This document shows, one piece after another, positions 8,536 through 17,298 of a stretch of DNA of 64,000 nt; position 1 is the first letter of the stretch; each line of letters opens with the position of its first letter. The position numbers and the translations under genes were made by a program. Under the pieces are notes generated by a model that saw only the letters and a list, made by a program, of their open reading frames with translations, ran no database searches and had not been told where the DNA came from. This stretch comes from Brevundimonas sp. (GTDB lineage: Bacteria; Pseudomonadota; Alphaproteobacteria; Caulobacterales; Caulobacteraceae), in assembly GCF_027484365.1 (NCBI RefSeq), contig NZ_JAIXTC010000003.1, forward strand, positions 62,001 to 126,000. The letters are read 5' to 3'.

Positions 8536-10423
8536 ATTTCGCCACCCCCAGCGCCTTCAACGCCGACGCGGCGATATGCTCTGCGTCCAGCCCCGCCTCA
8601 GCGTACTGAGCTGCCGGGCTGTCCTGGTCCTGGAAGACGTCGGGCAGATGCAGGGTGCGGATCTTCAGGCCCGCATCCAGCGCGCCCTCGCCCGCCAGAT
8701 ACTGAAGCACGAAGGCGCCGAAGCCGCCCATGGCGCCTTCCTCGACCGTGATCAGGGCCTCGTGATCGCGCGCCAGGCGGGTGATCAGGTCGTGATCCAG
8801 CGGCTTGGCGAAGCGGGCATCGGCGACCGTCGCCGAGACGCCGTGGGCCGCGAGGATGTCGGCGGCCTTGAGCGATTCCTGCAGGCGCGTGCCGAACGAC
8901 AGGAGGGCGACGGCCGTACCCTCGCGGACGATACGGCCCTTGCCGATCTCCAGAGGGGCCGACAGTTCGGGAATCTCTACGCCGATGCCGTCGCCGCGCG
9001 GGTAGCGGAAGGCGGACGGGCGGTCGTCGATCTCGCAGGCCGTGGCGATCATGGCGGCCAGATCCGCCTCGTCGGCGGCGGCCATCAGCACCATGCCGGG
9101 CAGCGCCCCCATATAGCCGATGTCGAAAGAACCGGCGTGGGTCGAGCCGTCGGCGCCGACCAGACCGGCGCGGTCCATGGCGAAGCGGACCGGCAGTTTC
9201 TGGATCGCCACATCGTGGACGACCTGGTCGTACCCGCGCTGAAGGAAGGTCGAATAGATGGCGCAGAAGGGCTTCATGCCGTCGGCGGCCAGACCGGCGG
9301 CGAAGGTCACCGCGTGCTGCTCGGCGATGCCGACGTCATAGGTGCGATCCGGGAAGGCCTTGCCGAACAGGTCCAGACCAGTGCCGGACGGCATGGCGGC
9401 GGTGATGGCGACGATGGACGGATCGCGTTCGGCCCGCTTGATCAGCTCGGTCCCGAACACCTTGGTGTAGGAAGGCGCGTTGGAGACCGACTTGTTCTGC
9501 TTGCCCGAGACGACGTCGAACTTGACCACCGCATGCAGCTTGTCGGCGCTGGACTCCGCCGGCGCATAGCCCTTGCCCTTCTGGGTCACGACGTGGACCA
9601 CGACGGGCCGGTCGGTGATGGCGGCGGCGTTCTTCAGGATCGGGACGAGGTTTTCCATGTCGTGCCCGTCGACGGGGCCGATATAGTAGAAGCCCAGCTC
9701 CTCGAAGAAGGTGCCCCCGACGATCATGCCGCGGGCGTATTCCTCGGCCTTGCGCGCCGCATTGCGGAACGGGCGGGGCATGTGTTCGGCGACCTTCTTG
9801 CCGAACTCGCGGAAGTTCCGGTAGGCGCCGCCCGAGACCTGTTTGGCCAGATAGGCGCTCATGCCGCCCACGGGCGGGGCGATCGACATGTCGTTGTCGT
9901 TGAGGATGACCGTCAGCTGACCGGTCGTCTCCGCCGCATTGTTCATCGCCTCATAGGCCATGCCTGCGGACATGGAGCCGTCGCCGATCACGGCCACGAC
10001 CTTGTTCTTTTCGCCCTTCTGGTCGCGGGCGGCGGCGAAGCCGAGCGCGGCCGAGATCGAGGTCGAGGCGTGGGCCGCGCCGAACGGGTCGTATTCGCTC
10101 TCGGACCGTTTGGTGAAGCCCGACAGGCCGCCGCCCATGCGCAGGGTGCGGATTCGGTCGCGGCGCCCGGTCAGGATCTTGTGCGGGTAGCACTGGTGGC
10201 CGACGTCCCAGATCAGGATGTCCCTGGGCGTGTCGAACACGTGGTGGAGCGCGACGGTCAGCTCGACCACGCCGAGACCGGCGCCGAGATGGCCCCCGGT
10301 GGTGGAGACCGCATCTATGGTCTCGGCCCGAAGTTCGTCCGCCAGCTGACGCAGCTGTGCGGCGTCGAACCCGCGCATGTCGGCAGGGACGTGGACTTTG
10401 TCGAGCAGGGGAGTGTCAGGCAT
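8507..10423 (-). CDS. dxs: 1-deoxy-D-xylulose-5-phosphate synthase
   Basis: Thiamine diphosphate enzyme joining pyruvate and glyceraldehyde 3-phosphate, the first step of the MEP isoprenoid pathway. Seen: the GGHLGAGLG and [15 protein letters not shown] blocks, the ThDP/Mg motif [16 protein letters not shown], the TQKGKGY segment, and the pyrimidine-domain [17 protein letters not shown]. The start at 10423 ([16 protein letters not shown]) gives 638 residues, the family norm; a longer frame reaches 10546 but its extra residues come from a REP-like repeat. The last nine residues (SSLSQRERA) are encoded by another REP palindrome, so the C-terminal tail seems repeat-derived. With ispA nearby it feeds prenyl diphosphate synthesis. 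Confidence 0.97.
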   Translation of the reverse strand: MPDTPLLDKVHVPADMRGFDAAQLRQLADELRAETIDAVSTTGGHLGAGLGVVELTVALHHVFDTPRDILIWDVGHQCYPHKILTGRRDRIRTLRMGGGLSGFTKRSESEYDPFGAAHASTSISAALGFAAARDQKGEKNKVVAVIGDGSMSAGMAYEAMNNAAETTGQLTVILNDNDMSIAPPVGGMSAYLAKQVSGGAYRNFREFGKKVAEHMPRPFRNAARKAEEYARGMIVGGTFFEELGFYYIGPVDGHDMENLVPILKNAAAITDRPVVVHVVTQKGKGYAPAESSADKLHAVVKFDVVSGKQNKSVSNAPSYTKVFGTELIKRAERDPSIVAITAAMPSGTGLDLFGKAFPDRTYDVGIAEQHAVTFAAGLAADGMKPFCAIYSTFLQRGYDQVVHDVAIQKLPVRFAMDRAGLVGADGSTHAGSFDIGYMGALPGMVLMAAADEADLAAMIATACEIDDRPSAFRYPRGDGIGVEIPELSAPLEIGKGRIVREGTAVALLSFGTRLQESLKAADILAAHGVSATVADARFAKPLDHDLITRLARDHEALITVEEGAMGGFGAFVLQYLAGEGALDAGLKIRTLHLPDVFQDQDSPAAQYAEAGLDAEHIAASALKALGVAKSSLSQRERA

Positions 10424-10439
10424 CTGGAACTCTAGGACT

Positions 10440-10862
10440 TCAGATCGCAGTATGGCCCTTCTCCCCTTGGGGGAGAAGGTGGGCGGCGGAGCCGCTCGGA
10501 TGAGGGGTCCGTTTCCCCAACGCCGCTGCGTGGGATCGGATCGCATCGAAGAGCACGTTCGGGTTCGACAGGAAAGCTTCGTTGCCCGAACGGATCACTA
10601 TGAAACCGGCCCGCTCCAGTTTCTGATCTCGTAGTCCATCCTCTGCTTCCCGCAACCGATGGACGCCGCCGTCCAGCTCGACGACCAATCGCAGCTCAAG
10701 GCACACGAAGTCACAAACTGATCCAGCAATCGGCGATTGGCGACGAAACTTCAGGCCTTCGAAACGGCGGTCGCGGACGTGATGCCAGAACACGCTTTCT
10801 GTGCGCGTCATGTCGGAACGGAGCCTGCGCGACCTGCTTGTCTGGCCCGACGTTTGCCACAT
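10440..10862 (-). CDS. DUF559 / Vsr-like endonuclease domain protein
   Basis: A 140-residue protein with the DUF559 signature: [15 protein letters not shown] at the N-terminus, then [16 protein letters not shown] (catalytic Asp) and [10 protein letters not shown] (Glu/Asp core), matching the PD-(D/E)XK fold of very-short-patch-repair-like nucleases. The role of this family is not established. The last 26 or so residues ([18 protein letters not shown]...) are translated from a REP-like palindrome and are probably not part of the fold. A second inverted copy of that repeat lies just upstream of the start. It sits 16 bases from the dxs start on the same strand. Confidence 0.85.
   Translation of the reverse strand: MWQTSGQTSRSRRLRSDMTRTESVFWHHVRDRRFEGLKFRRQSPIAGSVCDFVCLELRLVVELDGGVHRLREAEDGLRDQKLERAGFIVIRSGNEAFLSNPNVLFDAIRSHAAALGKRTPHPSGSAAHLLPQGEKGHTAI
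10446..10510 (+). repeat. REP-like element, copy in forward orientation
   Basis: Contains the palindrome CTTCTCCCC-TTG-GGGGAGAAG followed by GTGG, a second small stem GCGGCGGAGCCGC, and CGGATGAGGGG. The same blocks recur in inverted orientation at 10872-10922, on the other side of the DUF559 gene. Confidence 0.75.
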
Positions 10863-10871
10863 GATCAGGCA

Positions 10872-10922
10872 GCCCCCTCATCCGTCTCGCTTCGCGAGCC
10901 ACCTTCTCCCCCGAGGGGAGAA
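10872..10922 (-). repeat. REP-like element, inverted copy upstream of the DUF559 gene
   Basis: On the minus strand it reads CCTTCTCCCC-TC-GGGGGAGAAGG, then GTGGCTCGCGAAGCGAG and ACGGATGAGGGG, matching the blocks of the copy at 10446-10510 in reverse orientation. The two copies bracket the DUF559 gene as inverted repeats. Confidence 0.75.
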
Positions 10923-10930
10923 GGATCGCG

Positions 10931-11839
10931 CTACGATCGACGGTTTAGCACGAAGTCCACACTCCCCTTGAGGTTTTCGGCGTCGGGACCGAACAGGTCG
11001 AGGTGGCTGCGGGCCTGATCGGCCAGCTGCGCGACGCGATGCCGCGCCTGATCGACACCCAGAAGGGTGACGAAATTGGTCTTGCCCTGGGCGGCGTCCT
11101 TGCCGTTGGCCGCCTTGCCGAGGACGGTCTCATCGCCGTCGACGTCCAGCAGGTCGTCGACGATCTGATAGGCCAGGCCGATGTCATGGGCGAAGGCGGT
11201 CAGGGCCTGACACTGGTCATCACTGGCGCCGGCGACGATCAGGGGGATTTCGAAGGCATAGGTGAACAGGGCCCCGGTCTTCAGCCGCTGCATCCGGGCG
11301 ACGCCCTCGAGGTCGTCACGTACGCCGAGCAGGTCGATCATCTGCCCTCCGGCCATGCCGCGCGCGCCTGACGCCAGGGACAGACGCGCCGCCAGGGCGC
11401 AACGAACGGCGGCGTCCTCGTGGGTGTCGGGGTGCAGGATGATGTCGAAGGCCGCGGTCTGGAGCGCATCACCGGCAAGGATGGCCGTCGCCTCGTCATA
11501 GGCGATATGGACGGTCGGTCGGCCCCGACGCATGTCGTCGTCGTCCATCGCCGGCAGGTCGTCGTGGACCAGCGAATAGGCGTGGACGCATTCGAGCGCA
11601 CAGGCAGCGCGCAGCACCGGCCGTTCCTCGATGTCGAACAGGCGCGAAGCCTCCATGGCGAAATAGGGTCGCAGACGCTTGCCCGGCCCCAGGGCCGCAT
11701 ACCGCATGGCTTCGGTCAGACGGGCCTCGGGTCCGTCGGCCCGCGGCAGCAGTTCGTCCAGGGCGACGGTGACGAGGTCGGCGACCTCGGCAACCCGCTC
11801 GGCGACGGGCTGGACCGGTGCGTTGGCGGCCAGACGCAT
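10931..11839 (-). CDS. ispA: Geranyl/farnesyl diphosphate synthase (polyprenyl synthetase)
   Basis: Condenses isopentenyl diphosphate with allylic diphosphates to make farnesyl diphosphate. The 302-residue product has [10 protein letters not shown], the first aspartate-rich motif [14 protein letters not shown] and the second motif DDLLDVDGD with GKTNF after it, the pattern of bacterial short-chain (IspA-type) synthases. The ATG at 11839 overlaps the csaA stop (ATGA), so xseB-csaA-ispA form one operon, the usual xseB-ispA linkage with csaA inserted. The chain length of the product is inferred from the family. Confidence 0.95.
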   Translation of the reverse strand: MRLAANAPVQPVAERVAEVADLVTVALDELLPRADGPEARLTEAMRYAALGPGKRLRPYFAMEASRLFDIEERPVLRAACALECVHAYSLVHDDLPAMDDDDMRRGRPTVHIAYDEATAILAGDALQTAAFDIILHPDTHEDAAVRCALAARLSLASGARGMAGGQMIDLLGVRDDLEGVARMQRLKTGALFTYAFEIPLIVAGASDDQCQALTAFAHDIGLAYQIVDDLLDVDGDETVLGKAANGKDAAQGKTNFVTLLGVDQARHRVAQLADQARSHLDLFGPDAENLKGSVDFVLNRRS

Positions 11840-12207
11840 CAGAACAGCCTTCCGCCGTTCGGCGCGTCGCGATCGACCCCGACCAGAACGACCTCCCCGT
11901 CCGCGTCGGGGAAGCCCAGGGTCAGGACCTCGGACATGAAGGGACCGATCTGGCGCGGGGCGAAATTGACGACCGCCGCGACCTTGCGGCCGGTCAGCTG
12001 GTCCGGGGTGTAGTGGCGGGTGATCTGCGCAGACGAGCGTTTGACGCCGATCTGCGGACCGAAATCGATGGTCAGTTTGAACGCAGGCTTGCGAGCCTCC
12101 GGAAACGGCTCGGCGCGCACGACCTCGCCCACCCGGATATCGACCTTGAGGAAGTCGTCGAAGGCGATGCGGTCGGCCAGGGGAGAGGCGATCGCGATCT
12201 CCATCAT
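11839..12207 (-). CDS. csaA: tRNA-binding protein CsaA-like
   Basis: A 122-residue single-domain OB-fold protein of the CsaA/YgjH type, related to the tRNA-binding domains of MetG and PheT and reported to have export-chaperone activity in Bacillus. Seen: [59 protein letters not shown] and the C-terminal NGGRLF. The start is one of two adjacent ATGs (12207 or 12204) overlapping the xseB stop. Confidence 0.9.
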   Translation of the reverse strand: MMEIAIASPLADRIAFDDFLKVDIRVGEVVRAEPFPEARKPAFKLTIDFGPQIGVKRSSAQITRHYTPDQLTGRKVAAVVNFAPRQIGPFMSEVLTLGFPDADGEVVLVGVDRDAPNGGRLF

Positions 12208-12455
12208 CCGAACTCGGCCGGCTCGACGCCCTTCGCCTGGCCATCTGAGCCGACGACGATCTTCTCGACGCGCAGCTGGGCGGCCTTGAGGCGAGCCTCG
12301 CAATGGGCTTTCAGGCGCGCGCCCTCCTCGTAGAGGGTGATGGATTCCTCCAGCGGGGCCTGGCCGGACTCGAGGCGCGACACGATGGTCTCCAGACGCG
12401 ACAGGGCGTCTTCGAAGCTGAGGTCGGTCGGGATGGAGGGGGCGGCGTCTGACAT
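12204..12455 (-). CDS. xseB: Exodeoxyribonuclease VII small subunit
   Basis: Small subunit of ExoVII. The 83-residue product has the diagnostic helical block [20 protein letters not shown] with [23 protein letters not shown] (about residues 11-52). I use the ATG at 12455 ([18 protein letters not shown]), giving normal length. It is the first gene of the xseB-csaA-ispA run; xseA is not in the window. Confidence 0.95.
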   Translation of the reverse strand: MSDAAPSIPTDLSFEDALSRLETIVSRLESGQAPLEESITLYEEGARLKAHCEARLKAAQLRVEKIVVGSDGQAKGVEPAEFG

Positions 12456-12522
12456 CCGGAAGACCCTAGAGGCGAGCCGCTTTCGCTTCAACGGGGAACC
12501 GGCGTTGCAGGGTAAACGGCGT

Positions 12523-13146
12523 TCAGACGCGCTCGTAGCGCCGTTGCGACCAGTATCTGAAGCCCTGGTTGTGAACCAGCGTCCAGCCGTCAGCCTTCAG
12601 CCTGCTGCCGACCATATGGTTGAAATAGCCGTGGGCCAGAACCAGCACGTCCTCGCCGGTCTCGGCACGGGCGATGAGCTTCTGCGCCGCCTGTTCGGCC
12701 CGGGCCTCCGCCTCGGCGCGGGTCTCCTGACCCTCGTGGTGGTCGAAGGCGTGCCACCAGAAGCGGGCGACGGCGCCCCAGTATTTCGGCGGCAGCCTGA
12801 ACCACGACGGGAAGTGCGGCGGCGGCAGGGGCGCCTCGATGAACATCACGTCAGAGACGACCTCACGACCGGCCGAGACGGCGGAGGCGGTTTCCTGCGC
12901 GCGCTGGCGGGTCGAGGCGAAGATCACGCCGGCGCCGGCGGCCGTGGCCAACAGTTCAGGCGGCGGGGTCTGGCCGGCCAGCAGGCCGCCGAGCTCATAC
13001 TTCGCCCACCAGTCGCGGTACTGGTCCGACGTCAGCATGCATTTGCGCGACAGGGCCGGCTCGCCGTGACGGGCGAGGGTGATCGAGCCGGGGCGCGAGG
13101 GCTTCAGCATCTGGCCGGCATCTTGTTCGACACTGTCTGACGTCAT
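12523..13146 (-). CDS. Histidine phosphatase family protein
   Basis: A 207-residue phosphoglycerate-mutase/histidine-phosphatase-like protein: LARHGEP near residue 24 supplies the nucleophilic His (RHG), STRQRAQETA is the second Arg block, and VLAHGYFNHMVG holds the second catalytic His. The substrate cannot be told. The region HFPSWFRLPPKYWGAVARFWW in the middle is unusually aromatic and may contact a membrane or a hydrophobic substrate (inference). The start at 13146 (MTSDSVEQDAG) is preferred; the upstream extension of the frame is GC-rich and unlike coding sequence. Confidence 0.85.
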   Translation of the reverse strand: MTSDSVEQDAGQMLKPSRPGSITLARHGEPALSRKCMLTSDQYRDWWAKYELGGLLAGQTPPPELLATAAGAGVIFASTRQRAQETASAVSAGREVVSDVMFIEAPLPPPHFPSWFRLPPKYWGAVARFWWHAFDHHEGQETRAEAEARAEQAAQKLIARAETGEDVLVLAHGYFNHMVGSRLKADGWTLVHNQGFRYWSQRRYERV

Positions 13147-13202
13147 GCTGCGGATGAAAGGAAAGACGGCCCAGGGTAACGCTGTGCCGACATGGACCTT
13201 CC

Positions 13203-14123
13203 TTACGCCTCCCCCAGGGCCCGCACATGGGCGAGGGCCGATTGGCCCAGTCCTTCGAGGTCGTAACCGCCCTCCAGCGAAGAGACAACCTTGCCGCCGC
13301 AATGTCGCCGCGCGACCTCCAGCACCGCGCGGGTCGCCCAGGCGAAATCCCCGGCCTCAAGGCTCTGGTGGGCGAGCGGATCGCGCCGGTGGGCGTCGAA
13401 GCCGGCGGAGATGATGATCAGGTCGGGCGCGAACTCGTCGAGCGCGGGCATCAGCCCGCCCGAGAAGGTGGCGCGCCATGATTCGCGGGCGGCATGCGGC
13501 TCGACCGGCGCATTGACGATATTGCCTACGCCGGTTTCGGACATGGCACCGGTGCCGGGATAGAGGGGCATCTGGTGGATGGAGGCGAGGAACAGGGTCG
13601 GGTCCGCCTCGAACGCCGCCTGGGTGCCGTTGCCGTGGTGCACGTCGAAATCGACGACGGCGACCTTCGCCAGGCCCAGTGACTGGGCCACGCGCGCGGC
13701 GACGGCGACATTGGAGAACAGGCAGAAGCCCATGGCCTGGTTCGGCTCGGCGTGGTGGCCGGGCGGGCGGACGGCGGCGAAGGCGCGCAGTGCATCTCCC
13801 GCCGCGACGGCGCGGACCGCGTCGATGGCGGCCCCTGCTGCGAGACGGGCGGCGCGGACGCTGCCGGGCGAAAGGACAGTGTCGGCGTCGAGACGGGCCA
13901 GGCCGCTGGCCGGCGACGCTGCGATCATGCCGGCGACGTAGTCGGCGGGATGGATCCGCTCCAGGTCGACGACGGCGGCTTCGGTCGCTTCGCGGTGGTC
14001 GAGTTTCAGGTCGGCGTCGTCGAGCGCGGCGAGGACGGCGGCGAGACGTTCGGGCCGCTCCGGATGCCCTGCGCCGGGGGCGTGGGCGATCATGTCGGTA
14101 TGTGTGAACAGGGCGACGGACAT
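13203..14123 (-). CDS. Histone deacetylase family protein (acetylpolyamine/acetoin-type amidohydrolase)
   Basis: A 306-residue arginase-fold zinc deacetylase. Seen: HPERPERL at residues 20-27, RPPGHHAEP with His123 and His124, zinc ligands Asp160 and His162 in [10 protein letters not shown], and Asp243 in SAGFDAH. In bacteria such proteins deacetylate polyamines or unknown substrates, since histones are absent. It is a single gene, 56 bases upstream (in transcription) of the histidine phosphatase gene on the same strand; cotranscription is possible. All metal ligands are intact. Confidence 0.93.
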   Translation of the reverse strand: MSVALFTHTDMIAHAPGAGHPERPERLAAVLAALDDADLKLDHREATEAAVVDLERIHPADYVAGMIAASPASGLARLDADTVLSPGSVRAARLAAGAAIDAVRAVAAGDALRAFAAVRPPGHHAEPNQAMGFCLFSNVAVAARVAQSLGLAKVAVVDFDVHHGNGTQAAFEADPTLFLASIHQMPLYPGTGAMSETGVGNIVNAPVEPHAARESWRATFSGGLMPALDEFAPDLIIISAGFDAHRRDPLAHQSLEAGDFAWATRAVLEVARRHCGGKVVSSLEGGYDLEGLGQSALAHVRALGEA

Positions 14124-14232
14124 CGCCCCAGCCTACTAGTGCATCAGGCAAAACAACATCCGTGCATGGGCCTGAAGACGGTGATGGCCGAAAAGATGTT
14201 GAGACACGGAGGGGCTTGGGCGAAAGCGGGGA

Positions 14233-14766
14233 ATGACCGACACCGTGATCCGCCCCCCTCGCCCGGAAGACGCCGCAGCGCTCGGCGCCCTCGGTCGCCA
14301 GACCTTCATCGATACCTTCGTGGCCGAGGACGGGTTCGCCATCCCTTACCCCGCTGCGGACCTCACAGCCTTTCTGGACGCCAGCTTCTCGACAGAAGCG
14401 ACCACGAAGAAGCTTTCGGAACCCGGCGCGGCCTGGTGGGTGGCGGAGCGGGACGGCGAGTTGCTGGCCTTCGCCAATACCGGCCCGAACACCCTGCCCC
14501 ATCCGGAAAGCTCGCCCGGAAACATGGAGCTTCGCCGCCTCTATGTCGGCAAGTCGGCTCAAGGCCTGGGCCTCGGCACAGAGCTGCTGAGACTGTCGCT
14601 GGACTGGATGGAGGCCAACACCGACGGCCCGCTGTGGATCGGCGTCTGGAGCGGGAACCTGAAGGCCCAGAAGCTGTACGGGGCCTACGGCTTCGCGAAG
14701 GCCGGCGAGTACCAGTATCCGGTCGGCGCCTGGCGCGACCACGAGTTCATCTTGCGGCGCGGCTGA
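14233..14766 (+). CDS. GNAT family N-acetyltransferase
   Basis: A 177-residue acetyltransferase: RPPRPEDAAALGALGRQTF opening, the acetyl-CoA pyrophosphate loop QGLGLGTELLR (motif A, about residues 114-124) and the closing NLKAQKLYGAYGFAKAGEY (motif B). The substrate is unknown; similar proteins acetylate amino acids or polyamines. It is followed 21 bases later by the CoxE-like VWA gene on the same strand. Confidence 0.93.
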   Translation: MTDTVIRPPRPEDAAALGALGRQTFIDTFVAEDGFAIPYPAADLTAFLDASFSTEATTKKLSEPGAAWWVAERDGELLAFANTGPNTLPHPESSPGNMELRRLYVGKSAQGLGLGTELLRLSLDWMEANTDGPLWIGVWSGNLKAQKLYGAYGFAKAGEYQYPVGAWRDHEFILRRG

Positions 14767-14787
14767 GCGCGGTCCAGGGTTTCAACC

Positions 14788-15966
14788 ATGCTCCTCCCCT
14801 TCTTCTCCGCTCTTCGCCAGGCGAAGGTCCCCGTCTCGACCAAGGAATGGCTCCATCTGATGGAGGCCATGGACAAGGACGTGGCCGGCGGTCGGGTCGA
14901 GGATTTCTACCACCTGTCGCGCTCCGTGCTGGTCAAGGACGAGAAACACTACGACCGGTTCGACCAGGTCTTCGGCACGGTGTTCAAGGGCATCGAGACG
15001 ATCGGCGCGGGCGAGGAACCCTCGCTCGACGTGCCCGAGGACTGGCTGAAGCTGCTCAACCAGAAATTCCTGACCGACGAGGAGAAGGCCGAGATCGAGG
15101 CGCTCGGCGGCTTCGAGAAGCTCATGGAAACGCTCAAGCAGCGGATGGAGGAGCAGCAGAAGCGCCACGAAGGCGGGAACAAGTGGATCGGCACCGGCGG
15201 GACCAGTCCCTTCGGGCACGGCGGCTACAATCCCGAGGGCGTGCGCATCGGCGGGCCGGCCAAACACGGCCGGGCCGTCAAGGTCTGGGAGAAGCGCGAG
15301 TACAGGAACCTGGACGACACGGTCGAACTGGGGACCCGCAACATCAAGGTGGCACTGCGTCGTCTGCGCCGGTTCGCGCGCGAGGGCGCGGCCGAGGAAC
15401 TGGACATCGACGGCACGATCGACGGCACGGCGCGTCAGGGCTGGCTCGACATCCGCATGCGGCCGGAGCGGCGCAACACCATCAAGGTGCTGCTGTTCCT
15501 CGACGTCGGCGGCTCGATGGACGGCCACATCAAGCTCTGCGAGGAGCTGTTCAGCGCGGCCAAGACCGAGTTCAAGAATCTGGAGTTCTTCTACTTCCAC
15601 AACTGCCTCTACGAGGGGGTGTGGAAGGACAACCGGCGTCGCCACGCCGAAAAGATCCCGACCTGGGACCTGCTCAACAAATACCCCGGCGACTGGCGGG
15701 CCATCTTCGTCGGCGACGCGACCATGAGCCCCTATGAGGTCACCATGCCCGGCGGATCGGTCGAGCACTGGAACGAGGAGGCGGGCGCCGTCTGGATGCG
15801 CCGCGCGCGGCTGCAGTGGGACAAGTCGGTCTGGCTGAACCCTGTGGCCGAGCGGTACTGGAGCTATACGGCCTCGGTGAAGCTGCTCAGCGAGGTCATG
15901 GACGAGCGGATGTTCCCGCTGACGCTCGACGGGCTGGACCGGGCGATGCGCGCCCTGACGCGCTGA
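14788..15966 (+). CDS. CoxE-like VWA domain protein
   Basis: A 392-residue protein with an N-terminal helical region (about 1-130) and a C-terminal VWA domain. The MIDAS start reads LFLDVGGSM (about residue 235), the DxGxS variant seen in the CoxE/YeaD-like family instead of DxSxS. The family normally works with a MoxR AAA ATPase in metal-centre assembly or protein remodelling; no MoxR gene is adjacent here. A Gly-rich segment (about 130-160, GTGGTSPFGHGGYNPEG) links the two parts. Confidence 0.9.
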   Translation: MLLPFFSALRQAKVPVSTKEWLHLMEAMDKDVAGGRVEDFYHLSRSVLVKDEKHYDRFDQVFGTVFKGIETIGAGEEPSLDVPEDWLKLLNQKFLTDEEKAEIEALGGFEKLMETLKQRMEEQQKRHEGGNKWIGTGGTSPFGHGGYNPEGVRIGGPAKHGRAVKVWEKREYRNLDDTVELGTRNIKVALRRLRRFAREGAAEELDIDGTIDGTARQGWLDIRMRPERRNTIKVLLFLDVGGSMDGHIKLCEELFSAAKTEFKNLEFFYFHNCLYEGVWKDNRRRHAEKIPTWDLLNKYPGDWRAIFVGDATMSPYEVTMPGGSVEHWNEEAGAVWMRRARLQWDKSVWLNPVAERYWSYTASVKLLSEVMDERMFPLTLDGLDRAMRALTR

Positions 15967-16033
15967 CACGCAGGCGTGACCTGCGGGAAGGCGCGTTTCA
16001 TGCGAGCATGACCGGAGTGCAGGAGAGATTTCG

Positions 16034-16522
16034 ATGCTGACCGCCTTCGCCATGGCCATGGTCCTGCAGCAGACGGTCGTGTGGGAGACGCCGGCCCCTG
16101 CCGCAGAGGCCGGGCCGGCCGAAATCGCCGCGCCGGCCAGCGACCTGCCGGCCTGGGCCCTGGCCGATCCGTTCGCCTGGGAGCGGTCGCAATGCAGCCC
16201 GCTGGTGAGCCGCGAACCGGTGGACGTCTGTCAGACGCGGGTGCGGGTCGAACTGGCCGCGGCGCTGGGCGACCGGTTGCCGGCCGGGCTGAGACCTGCC
16301 GGCGAGCCGGTGCCATGCCTGGCCACCCCCGCCGATGACGGCGCCTATCCGGTCCAGTGCGGCCTGCCCGAGCGCCAGGCGGCGGCGACCGTGATCCCGA
16401 CGGTCCCCGACTGCCGGTCGCGTCCCCAACGTCAGGGCGGTTCGGTGGCCTTCGTCACCGACTGCCGTCCACAGGGCGAGAGCGAGGGCGGTCTGTCCTT
16501 CCGCCTCGGCGGCCGGGACTAG
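16034..16522 (+). CDS. Hypothetical cysteine-containing exported protein
   Basis: A 162-residue product with a short hydrophobic start (MLTAFAMAMVLQQTVV) that could be a weak signal peptide, then an acidic/Pro/Ala stretch and a domain with six cysteines (CSPL, VCQT, PCLA, QCGL, DCRS, DCRP), suggesting disulfides outside the cytoplasm. AGGAGAG lies 6-12 bases before the ATG. I recognise no family. A strong hairpin terminator follows at 16534-16559. Confidence 0.75.
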   Translation: MLTAFAMAMVLQQTVVWETPAPAAEAGPAEIAAPASDLPAWALADPFAWERSQCSPLVSREPVDVCQTRVRVELAAALGDRLPAGLRPAGEPVPCLATPADDGAYPVQCGLPERQAAATVIPTVPDCRSRPQRQGGSVAFVTDCRPQGESEGGLSFRLGGRD

Positions 16523-16533
16523 GCCCGCCGCAA

Positions 16534-16559
16534 AAAGGCCGCCCCGAAGGGCGGCCTTT
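16534..16559. terminator. Bidirectional intrinsic terminator
   Basis: Perfect 11-bp stem AAAGGCCGCCC / GGGCGGCCTTT with a CGAA loop between the 3' ends of two convergent genes. Read on the minus strand (for csbD) it is followed by five T's; on the plus strand by three. Confidence 0.88.
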
Positions 16560-16581
16560 CAATGCATGGATCGCAACGGGC

Positions 16582-16761
16582 TCAGTGCTTTTCGTTGACG
16601 GCGTCCTTGATGCCGCCGACGGTGTTCTGGACCTTGCCCTCGACCTGTCCGGCCCGGCCTTCGGCCTTCAGTTTTTCGTCGCCGGTGACCTTGCCGACGC
16701 CTTCCTTGATCTTGCCGCCGATGTTCTTGGCGGCGCCTTCGATGCGATCGTGATCAGCCAT
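16582..16761 (-). CDS. CsbD family stress-response protein
   Basis: A 59-residue, Lys/Gly/Glu-rich protein: MADHDRIEGAAKNIGGKIKE at the start, then GKVTGDEKLKAEGRAEG and VQNTVGGIKDAVNEKH, which is the CsbD pattern (general-stress proteins of unknown biochemical role, often under stress sigma factors). The ATG is at 16761. The ribosome-binding site AGGAG, 7 bases upstream, lies inside the 3' arm of a perfect 20-bp hairpin (16769-16813), so translation may be regulated by RNA structure. No other genes share its unit; a terminator follows. Confidence 0.93.
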   Translation of the reverse strand: MADHDRIEGAAKNIGGKIKEGVGKVTGDEKLKAEGRAGQVEGKVQNTVGGIKDAVNEKH

Positions 16762-16768
16762 GGGGAGG

Positions 16769-16813
16769 CTCCTGAATTTGGCGTCGTCCCTGTGACGACG
16801 CCAAATTCAGGAG
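16769..16813 (-). promoter_or_regulatory. Perfect 20-bp hairpin over the csbD ribosome-binding site
   Basis: 16769-16788 and 16794-16813 are exact reverse complements around a 5-base loop. In csbD mRNA the 3' arm ends in AGGAG, 7 bases before the ATG; the 5' arm contains the stop codon of the NUDIX gene. It could be a terminator for the NUDIX gene (no U-run follows), a translational switch, or both. Confidence 0.8.
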
Positions 16814-17298
16814 CGGTTCAGGGCGGCCCGCGTTCCGTATGGTGCCGCTTGGGCCCTGCGCCTCAGCCAGGCGGCCACAGCCCAGGCATGGGCGTCGTGG
16901 CGGAGTTCTGCCAGGGCCGTTCGGGGATGGAGCCAGACCAGTTCGTGGTCCTCCTCGACCTTCAACGCCGTATCGAGCGCAATCATCTCCGCGATCCAGA
17001 AGCCGCCGACGTTGTTGACCGGCTGGCCGTCCGACTTGCGGAAGTACTGACCGGCCTCGGCGATCCGCTCGATCGGGCGGACGGTCATGCCCGCCTCTTC
17101 CACGAACTCGCGGACCAGGGCCTGTTCCTCGGTCTCGACCCCGTCCACGGCGCCGCCGGGCAGGTCATGGTACGGGGTGTCCCGGGTCACGCGGACGCAG
17201 GCGATCTTCTCATCGCGGAAGACCAGGCCGAAGGTCGCGGGGCGGTGGAGATAGTCGGCGCCGGGCTCCGCCACCCCGAACTGAAGCGAGGGCTTCAA
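16807..17298 (-). CDS. NUDIX hydrolase
   Basis: A 163-residue pyrophosphohydrolase. The Nudix box is complete: GAVDGVETEEQALV then REFVEEAGM (Gx5Ex7REUxEExGU). The substrate is unknown; the sequence FGLVFRDEKIACVRVTR precedes the box. There is no ATG in the right place: a TTG at 17298 overlaps the kinase stop (TTGA) and gives the natural N-terminus; GTG 17274 is the alternative. It is therefore the last gene of the signalling operon, or is coupled to it. The stop codon lies within the csbD hairpin. Confidence 0.88.
   Translation of the reverse strand: MKPSLQFGVAEPGADYLHRPATFGLVFRDEKIACVRVTRDTPYHDLPGGAVDGVETEEQALVREFVEEAGMTVRPIERIAEAGQYFRKSDGQPVNNVGGFWIAEMIALDTALKVEEDHELVWLHPRTALAELRHDAHAWAVAAWLRRRAQAAPYGTRAALNRS

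Noticed and set aside
8501..10435. Long plus-strand frame opposite dxs
   Set aside because: An antisense shadow of a well-supported Dxs; no motifs or ribosome-binding site.
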